Below the pieces are notes generated by a model, which searched no databases, was not told where the DNA came from, and saw only the letters and a list, made by a program, of their open reading frames with translations. Below are positions 41,012 through 50,670 of a DNA stretch of 64,000 bases, in pieces (the stretch's first letter is position 1; each line of letters begins with the position of its first letter). The position numbers and the translations under genes are program-made. Origin of the DNA: Silvania hatchlandensis (GTDB taxonomy: Bacteria; Pseudomonadota; Gammaproteobacteria; Enterobacterales; Enterobacteriaceae); contig NZ_JAMGZK010000050.1 of the NCBI RefSeq assembly GCF_025564065.1, forward strand, positions 124,001 to 188,000, in the 5' to 3' direction.

Positions 41012-41427
41012 AGCGCCTTCGACAGGTAGTACCGCTGCATGCCCTGGTACGGGAAATCGTCCAGCGTCATTTTCAGCTGATAGCCCTGCTTTTCATAAAA
41101 TGGCCGCGCCTGGAAGCTGAGGGTATCCACCAGCGAATGCCGACAGCCCTGGCGCTTTGCTTCCTCTTCGGCCATCTGCATCAGCTGCGTACCCACTCCG
41201 CTGGTGCGTGTCTCGCTGCACACCCACAGATATTTGATATCCAGCCATTCCCCCACCCGCCTGCCGATCAGCCCGCCGCGCATCGTGCCGCTGTCGTCGC
41301 GGACATACACCGCGATATCGCCTCCCACAATGGTAAAATCGATAAATTGCCCGTTGTAGGCGCGTAATCCTTGCAACAGTTCTTCTTGATCCTGTTCGGT
41401 GATGGTGTCGGTGATCGTCAGCTGCAT
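41008..41427 (-). CDS. GNAT-family N-acetyltransferase
   Basis: A 139-aa acetyltransferase: LDIKYLWVCSETRTSGVGTQLMQMAEEEAKRQGC contains the acetyl-CoA-binding loop (R-x-x-G-V-G) and ends with FYEKQGYQLKMTL, typical of GNAT enzymes. The acceptor is unknown. It converges on and slightly overlaps the TetR gene. Confidence 0.88.
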   Translation of the reverse strand: MQLTITDTITEQDQEELLQGLRAYNGQFIDFTIVGGDIAVYVRDDSGTMRGGLIGRRVGEWLDIKYLWVCSETRTSGVGTQLMQMAEEEAKRQGCRHSLVDTLSFQARPFYEKQGYQLKMTLDDFPYQGMQRYYLSKAL

Positions 41428-41696
41428 ATCATTCTCCCGTTACGCTGTACATGGACTATCTCACACTTAGATCGGCTTAAAAATGCCTTTGCGAGCCGCA
41501 TCACCCTTTGTTTATCGCCTTGTCACGGCCATCACAAAAATTTCTTTCAGGCTTGCCTGTCCGCCAAAAACTGCGGCTACGCTTATTCCTACCCCTGCGC
41601 AACTATTGGGAAAATTAATACTTTCGGCTTGGGTCGCAAATGCGGATGTAACTATATATTTCACAGGAACGTGTGTGGTTTTTTCCGGAGGTCATC

Positions 41697-42002
41697 ATGA
41701 AGTCAGCACATCTGTTTTGCCTCGTCGTCTGCCTGCTTTTTGCCGCCTTCGTCCATGCGGAGGATGCACAGGAAATGGATGACCCGGTAAAACTTGAGCA
41801 GATGAAGCAGCTGGTGTTGAAGGATGTGAAGAAAGCCTGCGCCCCGCAGCGCAAGCAGAGCAACCAGGAATGGGAAAAAATGATTATGTCTTCCGAGGCA
41901 AATCAGATGCTGGTCAAGAATGCGGTGGTGGCGATGAAGCGCAACAACCAGGACGGGTACTGGGATGCCGTCAGTCGGGTGGACTGCATGGAGGATTACT
42001 GA
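41697..42002 (+). CDS. yicS: YicS family periplasmic protein
   Basis: A 101-aa secreted protein with a signal peptide (about 1-21, cleaved near VHA-ED) and two cysteines in the mature part (KACAPQR, VDCMEDY) that could form a disulfide. It matches the size and position of E. coli YicS near nlpA. Function unknown. GGAGG just upstream sets the start, and a terminator follows. Confidence 0.82.
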   Translation: MKSAHLFCLVVCLLFAAFVHAEDAQEMDDPVKLEQMKQLVLKDVKKACAPQRKQSNQEWEKMIMSSEANQMLVKNAVVAMKRNNQDGYWDAVSRVDCMEDY

Positions 42003-42010
42003 TTACGCAT

Positions 42011-42039
42011 AAAGGGGCCATCACGCCCCCTTAATTTTT
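42011..42039 (+). terminator. Terminator after yicS
   Basis: AAAGGGGC (42011-42018) pairs with GCCCCCTT (42025-42032), with one extra C, followed by AATTTTT. It could serve both yicS and the convergent LacI gene. Confidence 0.8.
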
Positions 42040-42985
42040 ATCGCCGCATATCCGGAATAATCAAATCCCCGCGCAGCACATACGACCCCAGCATCTGCGT
42101 TTTTTCATCCAGCCAGCTGACGATCCGTGCAGCCATCGCATCCATGGAGTATTCAATCGCCGGAATGGTCGGGATCCCCGGCAGATGCAGGGAGCCGGCA
42201 AGGCTGAACACCATGATGTCGCCCGGCACCGATTTATTGAATGCCTGCAGCTGCGGGATCACCCGCTGCGCTTCCTGCTCGTCGGCCACCAGCAGCGCAT
42301 TGAAATTCAGCGTACTGGCGTTATGCAGCAGTTCCTGTAACGCCACTGACGATGAGGTGGCTTCCATAAACACCAGATTGCGATTAAACGGCAGAAAGTT
42401 TTTTTCCAGCGCATGTTTGTAACCCAGCAGCACCTGGTCAGCGAATCCGCTGCCCTGAGGCTGGATGAGGGCAATCTGACGTCGCCCCTGGCTGGCTAAA
42501 AAAGTGCAGGCGGTTTCTGCGGCAAACGCATGGTCAAACTGGATGCTGTTGACATTATCTGACTCCATGCAGTCCACCAGGATGACGTTCTCCTGCTCGA
42601 TCTGCAGCGGAAAGCGCGCGCCAATAATCAGAATGTCATCGCACAACCCGCAGGAGAGTTCATCCAGCGCATTCATGACTTCTGCTTTGGTGTTGGCGAA
42701 GCGAAGCAGCAGGTGCTTCTGGTGCTGGCTGAGGTGTTTTTCCAGCGCGTACAGATAGCCGGTAGTCTGGTTAATATTGTCCTGCGCGCAAATCACACCG
42801 ATACAGCCGGTGGACTGGCTCAGCAGCGACTGGGCAATGACATTCGGCCGATAGTTCAGCTCATCGACTGCTTTCAGTACGGCAAGGCGACTGGCTTCCT
42901 TCACGCCGCGTGACCCACTCAACACCCGTGATACCGTGGCTTTGGACACCCCGGCCAGACGTGATACATCGTTGATTGTAGACAT
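42038..42985 (-). CDS. LacI-family repressor of the cellobiose PTS operon
   Basis: A 315-aa LacI/GalR regulator: N-terminal HTH and hinge (STINDVSRLAGVSKATVSRVLSGSRGVK, about residues 2-30) and a periplasmic-binding-protein-like sugar domain. It resembles AscG-type regulators of beta-glucosides. It is divergent from the EIIB gene across 287 bp that hold palindromes of the ATGGAAACC type, as expected for its operators. The start at MSTINDV excludes a seven-codon extension. Confidence 0.9.
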   Translation of the reverse strand: MSTINDVSRLAGVSKATVSRVLSGSRGVKEASRLAVLKAVDELNYRPNVIAQSLLSQSTGCIGVICAQDNINQTTGYLYALEKHLSQHQKHLLLRFANTKAEVMNALDELSCGLCDDILIIGARFPLQIEQENVILVDCMESDNVNSIQFDHAFAAETACTFLASQGRRQIALIQPQGSGFADQVLLGYKHALEKNFLPFNRNLVFMEATSSSVALQELLHNASTLNFNALLVADEQEAQRVIPQLQAFNKSVPGDIMVFSLAGSLHLPGIPTIPAIEYSMDAMAARIVSWLDEKTQMLGSYVLRGDLIIPDMRR

Positions 42986-43081
42986 CTTTATCCTCTGACA
43001 GGTCGCACCAGGCACCTGTAATTCCTAATCCCGCACCGGCCATATTATAGCCACTCAGGAGTATAGCTGTTTCCGTTTTCC

Positions 43082-43106
43082 ATGGAAACCGATTTTCCGT
43101 TTCCAT
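43082..43106. promoter_or_regulatory. LacI-type operator, regulator-proximal
   Basis: ATGGAAAC (43082-43089) and GTTTCCAT (43099-43106) form a perfect inverted repeat with a 9-base spacer, near the LacI gene start. The arms are the same as in the site at 43207, which suggests autoregulation. Confidence 0.6.
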
Positions 43107-43206
43107 CCATTTGATGTAAAAACCGCCAAAAATCGTGACCAAAATCCGATATCCAACCCCCATAAGCAATGGATCTTGATGGGTGTCACACTTCTGCCTT
43201 ATATCA

Positions 43207-43224
43207 ATGGAAACCGGTTTCCAT
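43207..43224. promoter_or_regulatory. LacI-type operator, operon-proximal
   Basis: ATGGAAACCGGTTTCCAT is a perfect 18-bp palindrome with the central CG step typical of LacI/GalR operators (AscG-like TGAAACCGGTTTCA). It lies 49 bp before the EIIB start. Confidence 0.8.
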
Positions 43225-43272
43225 ATGTTATCCAATCATCTCCGCAATAACTGTTTACATTTTGAGGATGGG

Positions 43273-43593
43273 ATGTCGATGTTCAAGATTATGCTGTGCT
43301 GCTCTGCCGGGATGTCCACCAGTTTGCTGGTGCGGAAAATGGTCGAAGTCGCAGAAGAACGCGGGTTACCGGTCAAAATTGATGCCTATGGCGTGTCCGA
43401 ATTTGATACGCAGTTTCCGCAATACCAGGTCGTGCTTCTCGGACCGCAAGTCAAATACATGTTAAAAACGCTCTCAGACAAGGCTGCTACGCAAGGTGTG
43501 CCGGTACAAGCCATTGATATGATGGATTACGGTATGCAGCGTGGTGATAAAGTGCTGGACTATGCTCTGTCGCTCATTGAAGCGGCACACTAA
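43273..43593 (+). CDS. PTS cellobiose-type EIIB
   Basis: A 106-aa phosphocarrier of the lactose/cellobiose family. The phosphorylated cysteine is Cys10 in CSAGMSTSLL; choosing the ATG at 43273 puts it at the same number as in E. coli ChbB, also 106 aa. It passes phosphate from EIIA to the sugar via EIIC. It is first in the operon EIIB-EIIC-GH1-EIIA-porin. Confidence 0.93.
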   Translation: MSMFKIMLCCSAGMSTSLLVRKMVEVAEERGLPVKIDAYGVSEFDTQFPQYQVVLLGPQVKYMLKTLSDKAATQGVPVQAIDMMDYGMQRGDKVLDYALSLIEAAH

Positions 43594-43604
43594 AAGGTGT
43601 TCTC

Positions 43605-44930
43605 ATGAGTTCGTTATATCAATCTATGGTTGCCGTCATTGAGCAGTCCATTGCGCCACTGGCGGGCAAGCTGGGCCAGCAAAAGTACGTGATTGCTATC
43701 CGCGACGGCTTTACCGCCGCGCTGCCGTTTATGATCATCGGCTCGTTTATGCTGGTGTTTATCTTCCCGCCGTTCTCAGCGGACACCACCAACAGCTTTG
43801 CCCGCGGCTGGCTCGATTTCTCCGAGACCTATCGCGAACAGCTGATGCTGCCGTTCAACCTCAGCATGGGGGTGATGACCTTCTTTATCTCGGTAGGGAT
43901 TGGCGCCAGCCTGGGTCGTCAGTTTAATCTCGACCCGGTGATGTCCGGCCTGCTGGCCTTTATGGCGTTCCTGCTGGTGGCGGCGCCTTATGCCGACGGC
44001 AAAATCTCCACCCAGTATCTGTCGGGCCAGGGCATTTTCACCGCGCTTATCACCTCTATCTACGCCACCCGCGTGTATGCCTGGCTGAAAGAGAAGAAAG
44101 TCACCATCCGTCTGCCGAAAGAAGTGCCAACCGGCGTGGCGCGTTCGTTTGAAATCCTGATCCCGGTGGTTGTGGTGATCGGTACCCTGCACCCGCTGAA
44201 CCTGTTTATCGAAGCACAGACCGGGATGATCATCCCGCAGGCGATTATGCACCTGCTGGAGCCGCTGGTGTCGGCGTCTGACTCCCTGCCAGCGATTCTG
44301 CTCTCCGTCCTGCTGTGCCAGATTTTCTGGTTTGCCGGGATCCACGGCGCGCTGATCGTCACAGGCATCATGAACCCGTTCTGGATGGCGAACCTGTCCG
44401 CTAACCAGGCAGCACTGGCTGCCGGTGCTGCCCTGCCGCACGTGTATCTGCAAGGCTTCTGGGATCACTACCTGCTGATTGGCGGGGTGGGCTCAACGCT
44501 GCCGCTGGCCTTCCTGCTGCTGCGCAGCCGCGTAACGCACCTGCGCACCATCGGCAAAATGGGCGTTGTGCCAAGCTTCTTTAACATCAACGAACCGATT
44601 CTGTTCGGCGCACCGATCATCATGAACCCGATGCTGTTTATCCCGTTCGTGTTCGTACCGATGATCAACGCCTGTCTGGCGTATGGCGCGACCAAACTCG
44701 GCTGGCTGGCACAGGTTGTGTCGCTGACGCCGTGGACCACCCCGGCACCGATTGGCGCCTCCTGGGCGGCAAACTGGGCCCTGAGTCCGGTAGTGATGTG
44801 CTTCATTTGTATGGCGATGTCGGCGCTGATGTATTTACCGTTCCTGCGTGCTTATGAACGTTCTTTGATGAAAAACGAAGAGCAAAAAGCGCAGGCAACC
44901 GTAGGTGCCGCTGAAACCGTCGGTAACTAA
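43605..44930 (+). CDS. PTS cellobiose-type EIIC permease
   Basis: A 441-aa membrane permease of the Lac/Chb family with about ten hydrophobic segments. The family signature is seen in FFNINEPILFGAPIIMNPMLFIPF (about residues 325-348), which contains the conserved Glu and sugar-binding loop, and in the N-terminal RDGFTAALPFMIIGSF. It should import and phosphorylate a beta-glucoside such as cellobiose. It lies 11 bp after EIIB. Confidence 0.94.
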   Translation: MSSLYQSMVAVIEQSIAPLAGKLGQQKYVIAIRDGFTAALPFMIIGSFMLVFIFPPFSADTTNSFARGWLDFSETYREQLMLPFNLSMGVMTFFISVGIGASLGRQFNLDPVMSGLLAFMAFLLVAAPYADGKISTQYLSGQGIFTALITSIYATRVYAWLKEKKVTIRLPKEVPTGVARSFEILIPVVVVIGTLHPLNLFIEAQTGMIIPQAIMHLLEPLVSASDSLPAILLSVLLCQIFWFAGIHGALIVTGIMNPFWMANLSANQAALAAGAALPHVYLQGFWDHYLLIGGVGSTLPLAFLLLRSRVTHLRTIGKMGVVPSFFNINEPILFGAPIIMNPMLFIPFVFVPMINACLAYGATKLGWLAQVVSLTPWTTPAPIGASWAANWALSPVVMCFICMAMSALMYLPFLRAYERSLMKNEEQKAQATVGAAETVGN

Positions 44931-44947
44931 GTCAAAGAGGACGTTTT

Positions 44948-46333
44948 ATGAAATATGCATTTCCCGAGAACTTCTGGTGGGGTAGCGCGGCTTCCGCATT
45001 GCAAACCGAAGGGGAAAGCCAGGGCAATGGCAAAGGATTAACCACCTGGGACCACTGGTTCGCCCAGCAACCGAATCGCTTTCACAATGGGGTGGGGCCG
45101 CAGAATACATCCACGTTCTATCAGAACTGGAAAGCGGACATTCAGCTGTTAAAGCAGCTGAACCACAATAGCTTTCGCACCTCGATAAGCTGGTCGCGCC
45201 TGATCCCTGACGGTATAGGTGAAGTGAATCCGGAAGCGGTCGCATTTTACAATCAGGTGATCGACGAACTGCTGGCCCAGGGCGTGACGCCGTTTATGAC
45301 CCTGTTCCACTTCGACATGCCGATGGCGATGCAGGAGATTGGCGGCTGGGAAAACCGGGACGTGGTGGCAGCCTATGCCCGCTATGCCGAAACCTGTTTT
45401 GAGCTGTTTGGCGATCGGGTAATGCACTGGTTTACCTTTAACGAGCCGATTGTGCCGGTAGAGGGCGGGTATCTGTACGACTTCCACTACCCGAACGTGG
45501 TCGATTTCCGTCGTGCAGCCACCGTGGCATATCACACCGTGCTGGCACATTCGCAGGCGGTTCGCGCCTTCCGCGCCGGGCATTTTGCCGGTGAGATTGG
45601 CATCGTGCTGAACCTGACCCCGTCGTATCCGCGTTCGCAGAATCCGGCGGATGTGAAAGCAGCGCACCATGCCGACCTGCTGTTTAACCGCAGCTTCCTC
45701 GACCCGGTGCTGAGCGGTGAATATCCGGCGGATCTGGTGGCGTTGCTGAAAGCACACGATCAGCTGCCTGCCTGTCGGCCCGAAGACAGCGCGCTGATTG
45801 CCGACGGCAAAATCGACCTGCTGGGGGTGAACTACTATCAGCCGCGTCGGGTGAAGGCACGCGAATCTGCCGTGAATCCGCTGGCGCCGTTTATGCCGGA
45901 ATGGTTCTTCGACAGCTACGAGATGCCGGGCCGTAAAATGAACCCGTACCGCGGCTGGGAAATTTACGAGCCAGGTATTTACGATATTCTCGTTAATCTG
46001 CGCGATAATTACGGCAACCCACGCTGCTTTATTTCTGAGAACGGCATGGGCGTCGAAAACGAGCAGCGTTTTATTGAAGACGGTCAAATTAACGATCAAT
46101 ACCGCATCGAGTTTATTTCCGAACACCTTAAATGGCTGCACAAAGGTATTAGCGAAGGCTGTAACTGTCTTGGCTACCATATGTGGACATTTATTGATAA
46201 CTGGTCGTGGTGCAATGGCTATAAAAACCGCTACGGTTTTGTCCAGCTGGATATTACCACGCAGCAGCGCACCATTAAAAAGAGTGGAGAGTGGTTTGCC
46301 GCCACCTCTCTGAATAATAGTTTCGATAAATAG
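44948..46333 (+). CDS. 6-phospho-beta-glucosidase (GH1)
   Basis: A 461-aa family 1 glycosidase. The acid/base Glu166 is in TFNEP and the nucleophile Glu364 in ISENG. The start FPENFWWGSAASALQTEG is the standard GH1 entry. It should hydrolyse the phosphorylated disaccharide delivered by the PTS, giving glucose and glucose 6-phosphate or an aglycone. It lies 17 bp downstream of EIIC. Confidence 0.94.
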   Translation: MKYAFPENFWWGSAASALQTEGESQGNGKGLTTWDHWFAQQPNRFHNGVGPQNTSTFYQNWKADIQLLKQLNHNSFRTSISWSRLIPDGIGEVNPEAVAFYNQVIDELLAQGVTPFMTLFHFDMPMAMQEIGGWENRDVVAAYARYAETCFELFGDRVMHWFTFNEPIVPVEGGYLYDFHYPNVVDFRRAATVAYHTVLAHSQAVRAFRAGHFAGEIGIVLNLTPSYPRSQNPADVKAAHHADLLFNRSFLDPVLSGEYPADLVALLKAHDQLPACRPEDSALIADGKIDLLGVNYYQPRRVKARESAVNPLAPFMPEWFFDSYEMPGRKMNPYRGWEIYEPGIYDILVNLRDNYGNPRCFISENGMGVENEQRFIEDGQINDQYRIEFISEHLKWLHKGISEGCNCLGYHMWTFIDNWSWCNGYKNRYGFVQLDITTQQRTIKKSGEWFAATSLNNSFDK

Positions 46334-46340
46334 AGAAAAG

Positions 46341-46646
46341 ATGATGATTGCCTTAGAAGAAGCGGTAATGGAAATCATCGTCAATGCTGGTCAGTCGCGC
46401 AGCCTGTGCTTTGAAGCACTGCATGCTGCGCGGCAGGGCAACTTTGACGAAGCGAAAAGCCTGCTGCGCGAAGCCGATGGTTACTCGCGCCAGGCACACC
46501 ATATGCAGACCAAACTCATCGAACAGGACGCAGGCGAAGCCCGCCAGCCGATGACGTTAATTATGGTACATGCCCAGGATCATTTAATGAACTCGCTGCT
46601 GGCCCGTGAATTATCCGAAGAGATTATTCATTTATACCAGCGCTAA
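46341..46646 (+). CDS. PTS lactose/cellobiose EIIA
   Basis: A 101-aa helical protein of the EIIA-Lac/Chb family. The phosphorylated His is His77 in MVHAQDHLM, equal to VHAQDHLM of ChbA; GQSRSLCFEALHAARQGNFDEA is the conserved first half. It receives phosphate from HPr and donates it to EIIB. It lies seven bases downstream of the GH1 gene. Confidence 0.93.
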   Translation: MMIALEEAVMEIIVNAGQSRSLCFEALHAARQGNFDEAKSLLREADGYSRQAHHMQTKLIEQDAGEARQPMTLIMVHAQDHLMNSLLARELSEEIIHLYQR

Positions 46647-46807
46647 TTAATTGAATATCAGTAATGGAGATATTGTCACGATAATAGCGTAACGCCTCTG
46701 TACCTATAAAATATAAACCCCCCTTCTTTTGGTGATAGCGACAATTAATGTCCAACCGAAATGGGATGGTTATTGTCTGAATAAAATTAAACTATATTGA
46801 GATAACC

Positions 46808-48187
46808 ATGAACATGATAAAAAAACTTCCATTAACAATGGCGGTTCTCGCCGCGCTTTGCCCAATTTCTGTCCTCGCACAGGAGTTTACTCAGGAGCAA
46901 ATCGACGCCATTGTGGCCAAAGCGGTGGACAAAGCCCTGGCCGATCGTCAGGCCAAAATGGATGCTGCAGTAGCGAAAAAAGCCGATGTCCTCAACGAGC
47001 CGCAAAGCGCCGCGCAATCGCCGGATATGGCGATCCCGTTCGGGATTAAATTTACCGGTTACGCCCGCTACGGCGCGCACTTCCAGGCTGCCGATCAGAA
47101 ATACGTGGCCGTGGACGGTTCCTATAACGGCGCCTCCGCCATTGGTCGTCTCGGTAACGAAGGCAACGGCGGTGAGTTCCAGCTCTCCAAAGCGTTCAGG
47201 AGCGAAAACGGTGCCATCTGGGACGTCAACGTGATGATCGACCACTGGGGCGACGAAGTTAACCTGAAAAAAGCCTACGCGGGCGTGACGAACGTGCTGG
47301 AATCCAATCCGAACGCCTATCTGTGGGCCGGTCGTGACTTCCACCAGCGTCCGCAACAGGGCATCAACGACTACTTCTGGATGAACCACGACGGCCAGGG
47401 TGCCGGGGTGAAGAACTTCGACATCGGCGGCGTACAGTTTGACGTCGCCACCGTGGCTGCGGTCGAATCCTGTAGCCCGCAGGTCATGAATGACGAAGCC
47501 AACCCCTCGCGCATCACCTGTACCGGTGGCTCCGGCACCGGCGACAAAGGCAACTACGCGGCAACCTCCAAAATCCACGGCATGAAGCTCGGCCCGGTGG
47601 ATGTGGAAATCTACGCTAACTACGGCTTTGACTCGAAAGCCATCGACACCGACGCGCGCATGAACGCCTGGCAGGGCGGCGCGGTGCTTAGCCACACCAA
47701 CGACAGCGGCGTAAACAAAGTGATCGCCCGTTACTCGGATAACTCAGACAACAGCGTATTCAATAAAACCGAGGATCTGACCACGGTGTACGCCAGCTTC
47801 GAAGGGCTGCATAAATTCACCCAGGCAACGCAGGTGGAGTACATTCTGGCCTTCCACGACTTCGATAACAGCCGTGACAAAACCGACAACCGCAAAAACT
47901 ACAATGCGATCGTCCGTCCAATGCACTGGTGGAACGACGTTCACTCCACCTGGCTGGAAGCGGGCTGGCAGCACGTTGATTACGACAACGGCGGCGATAA
48001 CAAAGGCTGGAAGCTGACCCTGTCGCAGAACATGTCTATCGCCATGGGCCCGGAATTCCGTCCGATGCTGCGCTTCTACGTCACCGGCGGCAAGGTGGAT
48101 AACGAACGCACCGCCCGCGTGAACAACACCAAGGATGAGACGCTGGACGACTTCAACGTCGGCGCCATGTGGGAAGCCTGGTTCTAA
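46808..48187 (+). CDS. LamB/ScrY/BglH-type sugar porin
   Basis: A 459-aa outer-membrane porin. Signal peptide to about residue 24 (VLA-QE), then a helical, probably coiled-coil stretch (about 26-60, IDAIVAKAVDKALADRQAKMDAAVAKK) as in ScrY and BglH, then the maltoporin-like barrel (FTGYARYGAHF, YLWAGRDFHQRPQQGINDYFW) ending in aromatic EAWF for barrel assembly. It should admit beta-glucosides for the PTS operon it follows; a 161-bp gap may hold its own promoter. A hairpin terminator follows. Confidence 0.9.
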   Translation: MNMIKKLPLTMAVLAALCPISVLAQEFTQEQIDAIVAKAVDKALADRQAKMDAAVAKKADVLNEPQSAAQSPDMAIPFGIKFTGYARYGAHFQAADQKYVAVDGSYNGASAIGRLGNEGNGGEFQLSKAFRSENGAIWDVNVMIDHWGDEVNLKKAYAGVTNVLESNPNAYLWAGRDFHQRPQQGINDYFWMNHDGQGAGVKNFDIGGVQFDVATVAAVESCSPQVMNDEANPSRITCTGGSGTGDKGNYAATSKIHGMKLGPVDVEIYANYGFDSKAIDTDARMNAWQGGAVLSHTNDSGVNKVIARYSDNSDNSVFNKTEDLTTVYASFEGLHKFTQATQVEYILAFHDFDNSRDKTDNRKNYNAIVRPMHWWNDVHSTWLEAGWQHVDYDNGGDNKGWKLTLSQNMSIAMGPEFRPMLRFYVTGGKVDNERTARVNNTKDETLDDFNVGAMWEAWF

Positions 48188-48198
48188 AGTAAAAGCAA

Positions 48199-48223
48199 AA
48201 CGGCAACGCCCGTTGTCGTTTTT
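48199..48223 (+). terminator. Terminator of the PTS-porin operon
   Basis: AACGGCAAC (48199-48207) pairs with GTTGTCGTT (48212-48220) with one G-U or mismatch, loop GCCC, then a T-run. Confidence 0.8.
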
Positions 48224-48231
48224 AATGTTTG

Positions 48232-48267
48232 CGCCCTCTCCCTGTGGGAGAGGGTCGGGGTGAGGGC
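48232..48267. repeat. CCCTCTCCC/GGGAGAGGG-type palindrome
   Basis: GCCCTCTCCC, a TGT loop, GGGAGAGGG and then GGGGTGAGGGC: the same family as at 15.3 kb, in the orientation with the GTGAGGG tail to the right. Confidence 0.8.
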
Positions 48268-48357
48268 ATCAGGCCGCACCTATCCCACCACCCTACCTGA
48301 CAAGATCCCATGCTATTCTGTTGGCCGAATCACAACCAACACATCGCAGGGGAGAAC

Positions 48358-49263
48358 ATGGGTGCCACAAAAAAAGGGATGCTGAATGTCCTGGTCGCCG
48401 CCATTTTATGGGGAAGTTCAGGGGTTTGCGCGCAGTACATCATGGAGAAAAGTCATATTTCCTCGCCTTACCTCACCATGGTTCGTCTGCTGTTTGCCGG
48501 GGTGATCCTGCTGACGCTGTCGTTTGTGCACGGCGACAAGATTTTCTCGGTCATCAAAAACCGTAAAGACGCCATCAGCCTGCTGATTTTTTCCCTGTTC
48601 GGGGCGCTTATCGTCCAGCTGACCTTCCTGGTCACCATCGAAAAATCCAACGCCGCCACCGCCACCGTGCTGCAGTTCCTGTCGCCGACCATTATCGTGG
48701 CGTGGTTCGCGCTGGCGCGTAAAAAGCGCCCGGGCATGTTTGTGCTGGCGGCGATCATGACTTCGCTTATCGGCACCTTTTTACTGGTGACCCACGGGGA
48801 TCCGACCTCACTGACCATCTCCCCTGCCGCGCTCTGCTGGGGCATCGCCTCCGCCTTCGCCGCCGCGTTTTATACCACCTATCCGTCTACGCTGATTGCC
48901 CGCTACGGCACGCTGCCGATTGTCGGCTGGAGTATGCTGCTGGCTGGATTAATGCTGACCCCCTTCTATGCCGGACGCGACACCACCTTTGTGATTGATG
49001 GCAGCCTGCTGCTGGCATTCTTCTACCTGGTGGTGATCGGTACGGCGGTGACCTTCAGTCTGTATCTGAAAGGTGCGCAGATGATTGGTGGCCCGAAAGC
49101 GAGCATTCTGAGCTGTGCCGAGCCGCTGAGCAGCGCCCTGCTGTCGGTGATGTTGCTGGGGGTGGCGTTTACCCTGCCTGACTGGCTGGGCACGCTGCTG
49201 ATTGTATCGTCGGTGGTGCTGATTTCGATGGATTCACGCAGACGCGTACAGAAATCCGCGTAG
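48358..49263 (+). CDS. yicL: EamA/DMT-family transporter YicL
   Basis: A 301-aa inner-membrane protein with ten hydrophobic segments in two EamA repeats. The N-terminus [30 protein letters not shown] is very close to E. coli YicL. Members export metabolites, but the substrate of YicL is not known. GGGGAG lies just ahead of the ATG at 48358; the frame is open further upstream without homology. Confidence 0.92.
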   Translation: MGATKKGMLNVLVAAILWGSSGVCAQYIMEKSHISSPYLTMVRLLFAGVILLTLSFVHGDKIFSVIKNRKDAISLLIFSLFGALIVQLTFLVTIEKSNAATATVLQFLSPTIIVAWFALARKKRPGMFVLAAIMTSLIGTFLLVTHGDPTSLTISPAALCWGIASAFAAAFYTTYPSTLIARYGTLPIVGWSMLLAGLMLTPFYAGRDTTFVIDGSLLLAFFYLVVIGTAVTFSLYLKGAQMIGGPKASILSCAEPLSSALLSVMLLGVAFTLPDWLGTLLIVSSVVLISMDSRRRVQKSA

Positions 49264-49267
49264 CCAT

Positions 49268-49369
49268 TGCCCCTCACCCCGGCCCTCTCCCCATAGGAGC
49301 GAGGGGGAAAAGACGGCACCGGGCAGTCCCCTCTCCCCTGTGGGGAGAGGGTTAGGGTGAGAGGGGAAT
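49268..49369. repeat. Inverted pair of CCCTCTCCC-type palindromes
   Basis: One copy reads CCCCTCACCCCGGCCCTCTCCCC (start 49270) with arm GGAGCGAGGGGG. The second, inverted, reads CCCCTCTCCCC, TGT, GGGGAGAGGG and ends GGGTGAGAGGGG (to 49367). The pair fills the gap between the convergent genes yicL and nepI, as the pair at 15.3 kb does for yicH and yicI. Confidence 0.85.
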
Positions 49370-49373
49370 TTAC

Positions 49374-50564
49374 TTACTGCGCCTTCACTTTCCCCGCCAC
49401 CAGCAGCGCGGTGATCAGCATCAGCGTGCCGGAAATCACCAGCGGTGACGTCAGTCCCAGATGGTCGAGCGCAACGCCGCCAACCGCCGCCCCGCAGGTG
49501 TTCGCCAGCTGGATCACCGCCACCTGAATGGAACCGGCTTTTTCCGCCTGATCGGCCAACGAGCGGGTGATCCACGTCGACCAGCCCACCGGGATCAGCG
49601 CAAAAGCAAAGCCCCAGATAATCGCAACCGCCGACGCCACCCACTTGTCGCTGCCCCACAGGATCAGCACCACGGCGCTGAGGGCCAGCACCAGCGGCGC
49701 ACCCGCGAGGGCAAGTTTCAGGGAGCGTTTCAGGAACTGCGCCGACAGCGAAGTACCCACAAAGCTGGCGATACCGAAGCTTAAAAGCACCAGCGTCAGA
49801 CCATCAACATCAAACCCGGCCAGGTTCGTAAACACCGGGCGGATGTAGGTAAAGAAGGCAAACTGCCCGGCAAAGGCCATAAAGATGGCGCTCATCCCCG
49901 CCAGCACGCCAGGGCGTTTCAGGAGGCTGAACATGTTCTGCTTGTGATGCGCGGCTTCGCCCGGCAGCGACGGCAGCGCTTTCCATACCCACAGGATGCA
50001 CAGCACGCCCATCACCGCGGCACCGTTAAAGACGTTCCGCCAGCCGATAATCCCGCCGAGGAAGCTGCCCAGCGGCGCGGCGATCACCAGCGCAATGGAG
50101 ACGGCACCAAAAATCACCGACAGCGCTTTCGGCACCGTGCGCGCCGGCACCAGCCGCATGGTGAGTGACGCCGACATCGCCCAGAATCCGCCAAGCCCCA
50201 GTCCCAGACAGGCGCGACCCAGCAGCAGTAGCGCAAAGCTATCGGCAAAAGAGACCAGCAGGCAGGAGAGGGTCAGCAGCACAGAAAAGAGGATCACCAC
50301 TTTGCGGCGATCGGTGGTGCCAATCACCTGGGTGATAAACAGGCTGGCAAACATGGCGACAAAGGCGGTGACGGTCACCGACTGGCCCGCTAACCCTTCG
50401 GAAATACCCAGATCCTGCGCCATCGGCGTCAGCAGGCTGACCGGTAAAAACTCCACGGTAATCAGGCAGGCGACGCAAAACGCCACGGAAAAAACCGCCG
50501 ACCAGTTAGGGCGCGACACCGCTTTGGCATGGGGCGAAGGGGCGGAGTGGATCTGTTCTGTCAT
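49374..50564 (-). CDS. nepI: Purine ribonucleoside efflux pump NepI
   Basis: NepI exports inosine, guanosine and related nucleosides by proton antiport. The 396-aa protein is a 12-segment DHA1 major facilitator ([54 protein letters not shown]). Order and neighbours (yicL, yicN) are as in E. coli. It probably has its own promoter in the 106-bp gap before yicN. Confidence 0.93.
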   Translation of the reverse strand: MTEQIHSAPSPHAKAVSRPNWSAVFSVAFCVACLITVEFLPVSLLTPMAQDLGISEGLAGQSVTVTAFVAMFASLFITQVIGTTDRRKVVILFSVLLTLSCLLVSFADSFALLLLGRACLGLGLGGFWAMSASLTMRLVPARTVPKALSVIFGAVSIALVIAAPLGSFLGGIIGWRNVFNGAAVMGVLCILWVWKALPSLPGEAAHHKQNMFSLLKRPGVLAGMSAIFMAFAGQFAFFTYIRPVFTNLAGFDVDGLTLVLLSFGIASFVGTSLSAQFLKRSLKLALAGAPLVLALSAVVLILWGSDKWVASAVAIIWGFAFALIPVGWSTWITRSLADQAEKAGSIQVAVIQLANTCGAAVGGVALDHLGLTSPLVISGTLMLITALLVAGKVKAQ

Positions 50565-50670
50565 GAATCACCTGAAGATAAAATGAGCGGAAAGCCGCGC
50601 AGTTTAACATCTTAAATGTGATCCATTTAACGTTTTGACAACTATTGTTCACTTCGCCCGCCGACGAGAA

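Noticed and set aside
45149..46384. 411-aa minus-strand frame opposite the GH1 gene
   Set aside because: Exact antisense of a strongly supported phospho-beta-glucosidase; composition rich in His, Arg and Val as expected for a shadow frame.
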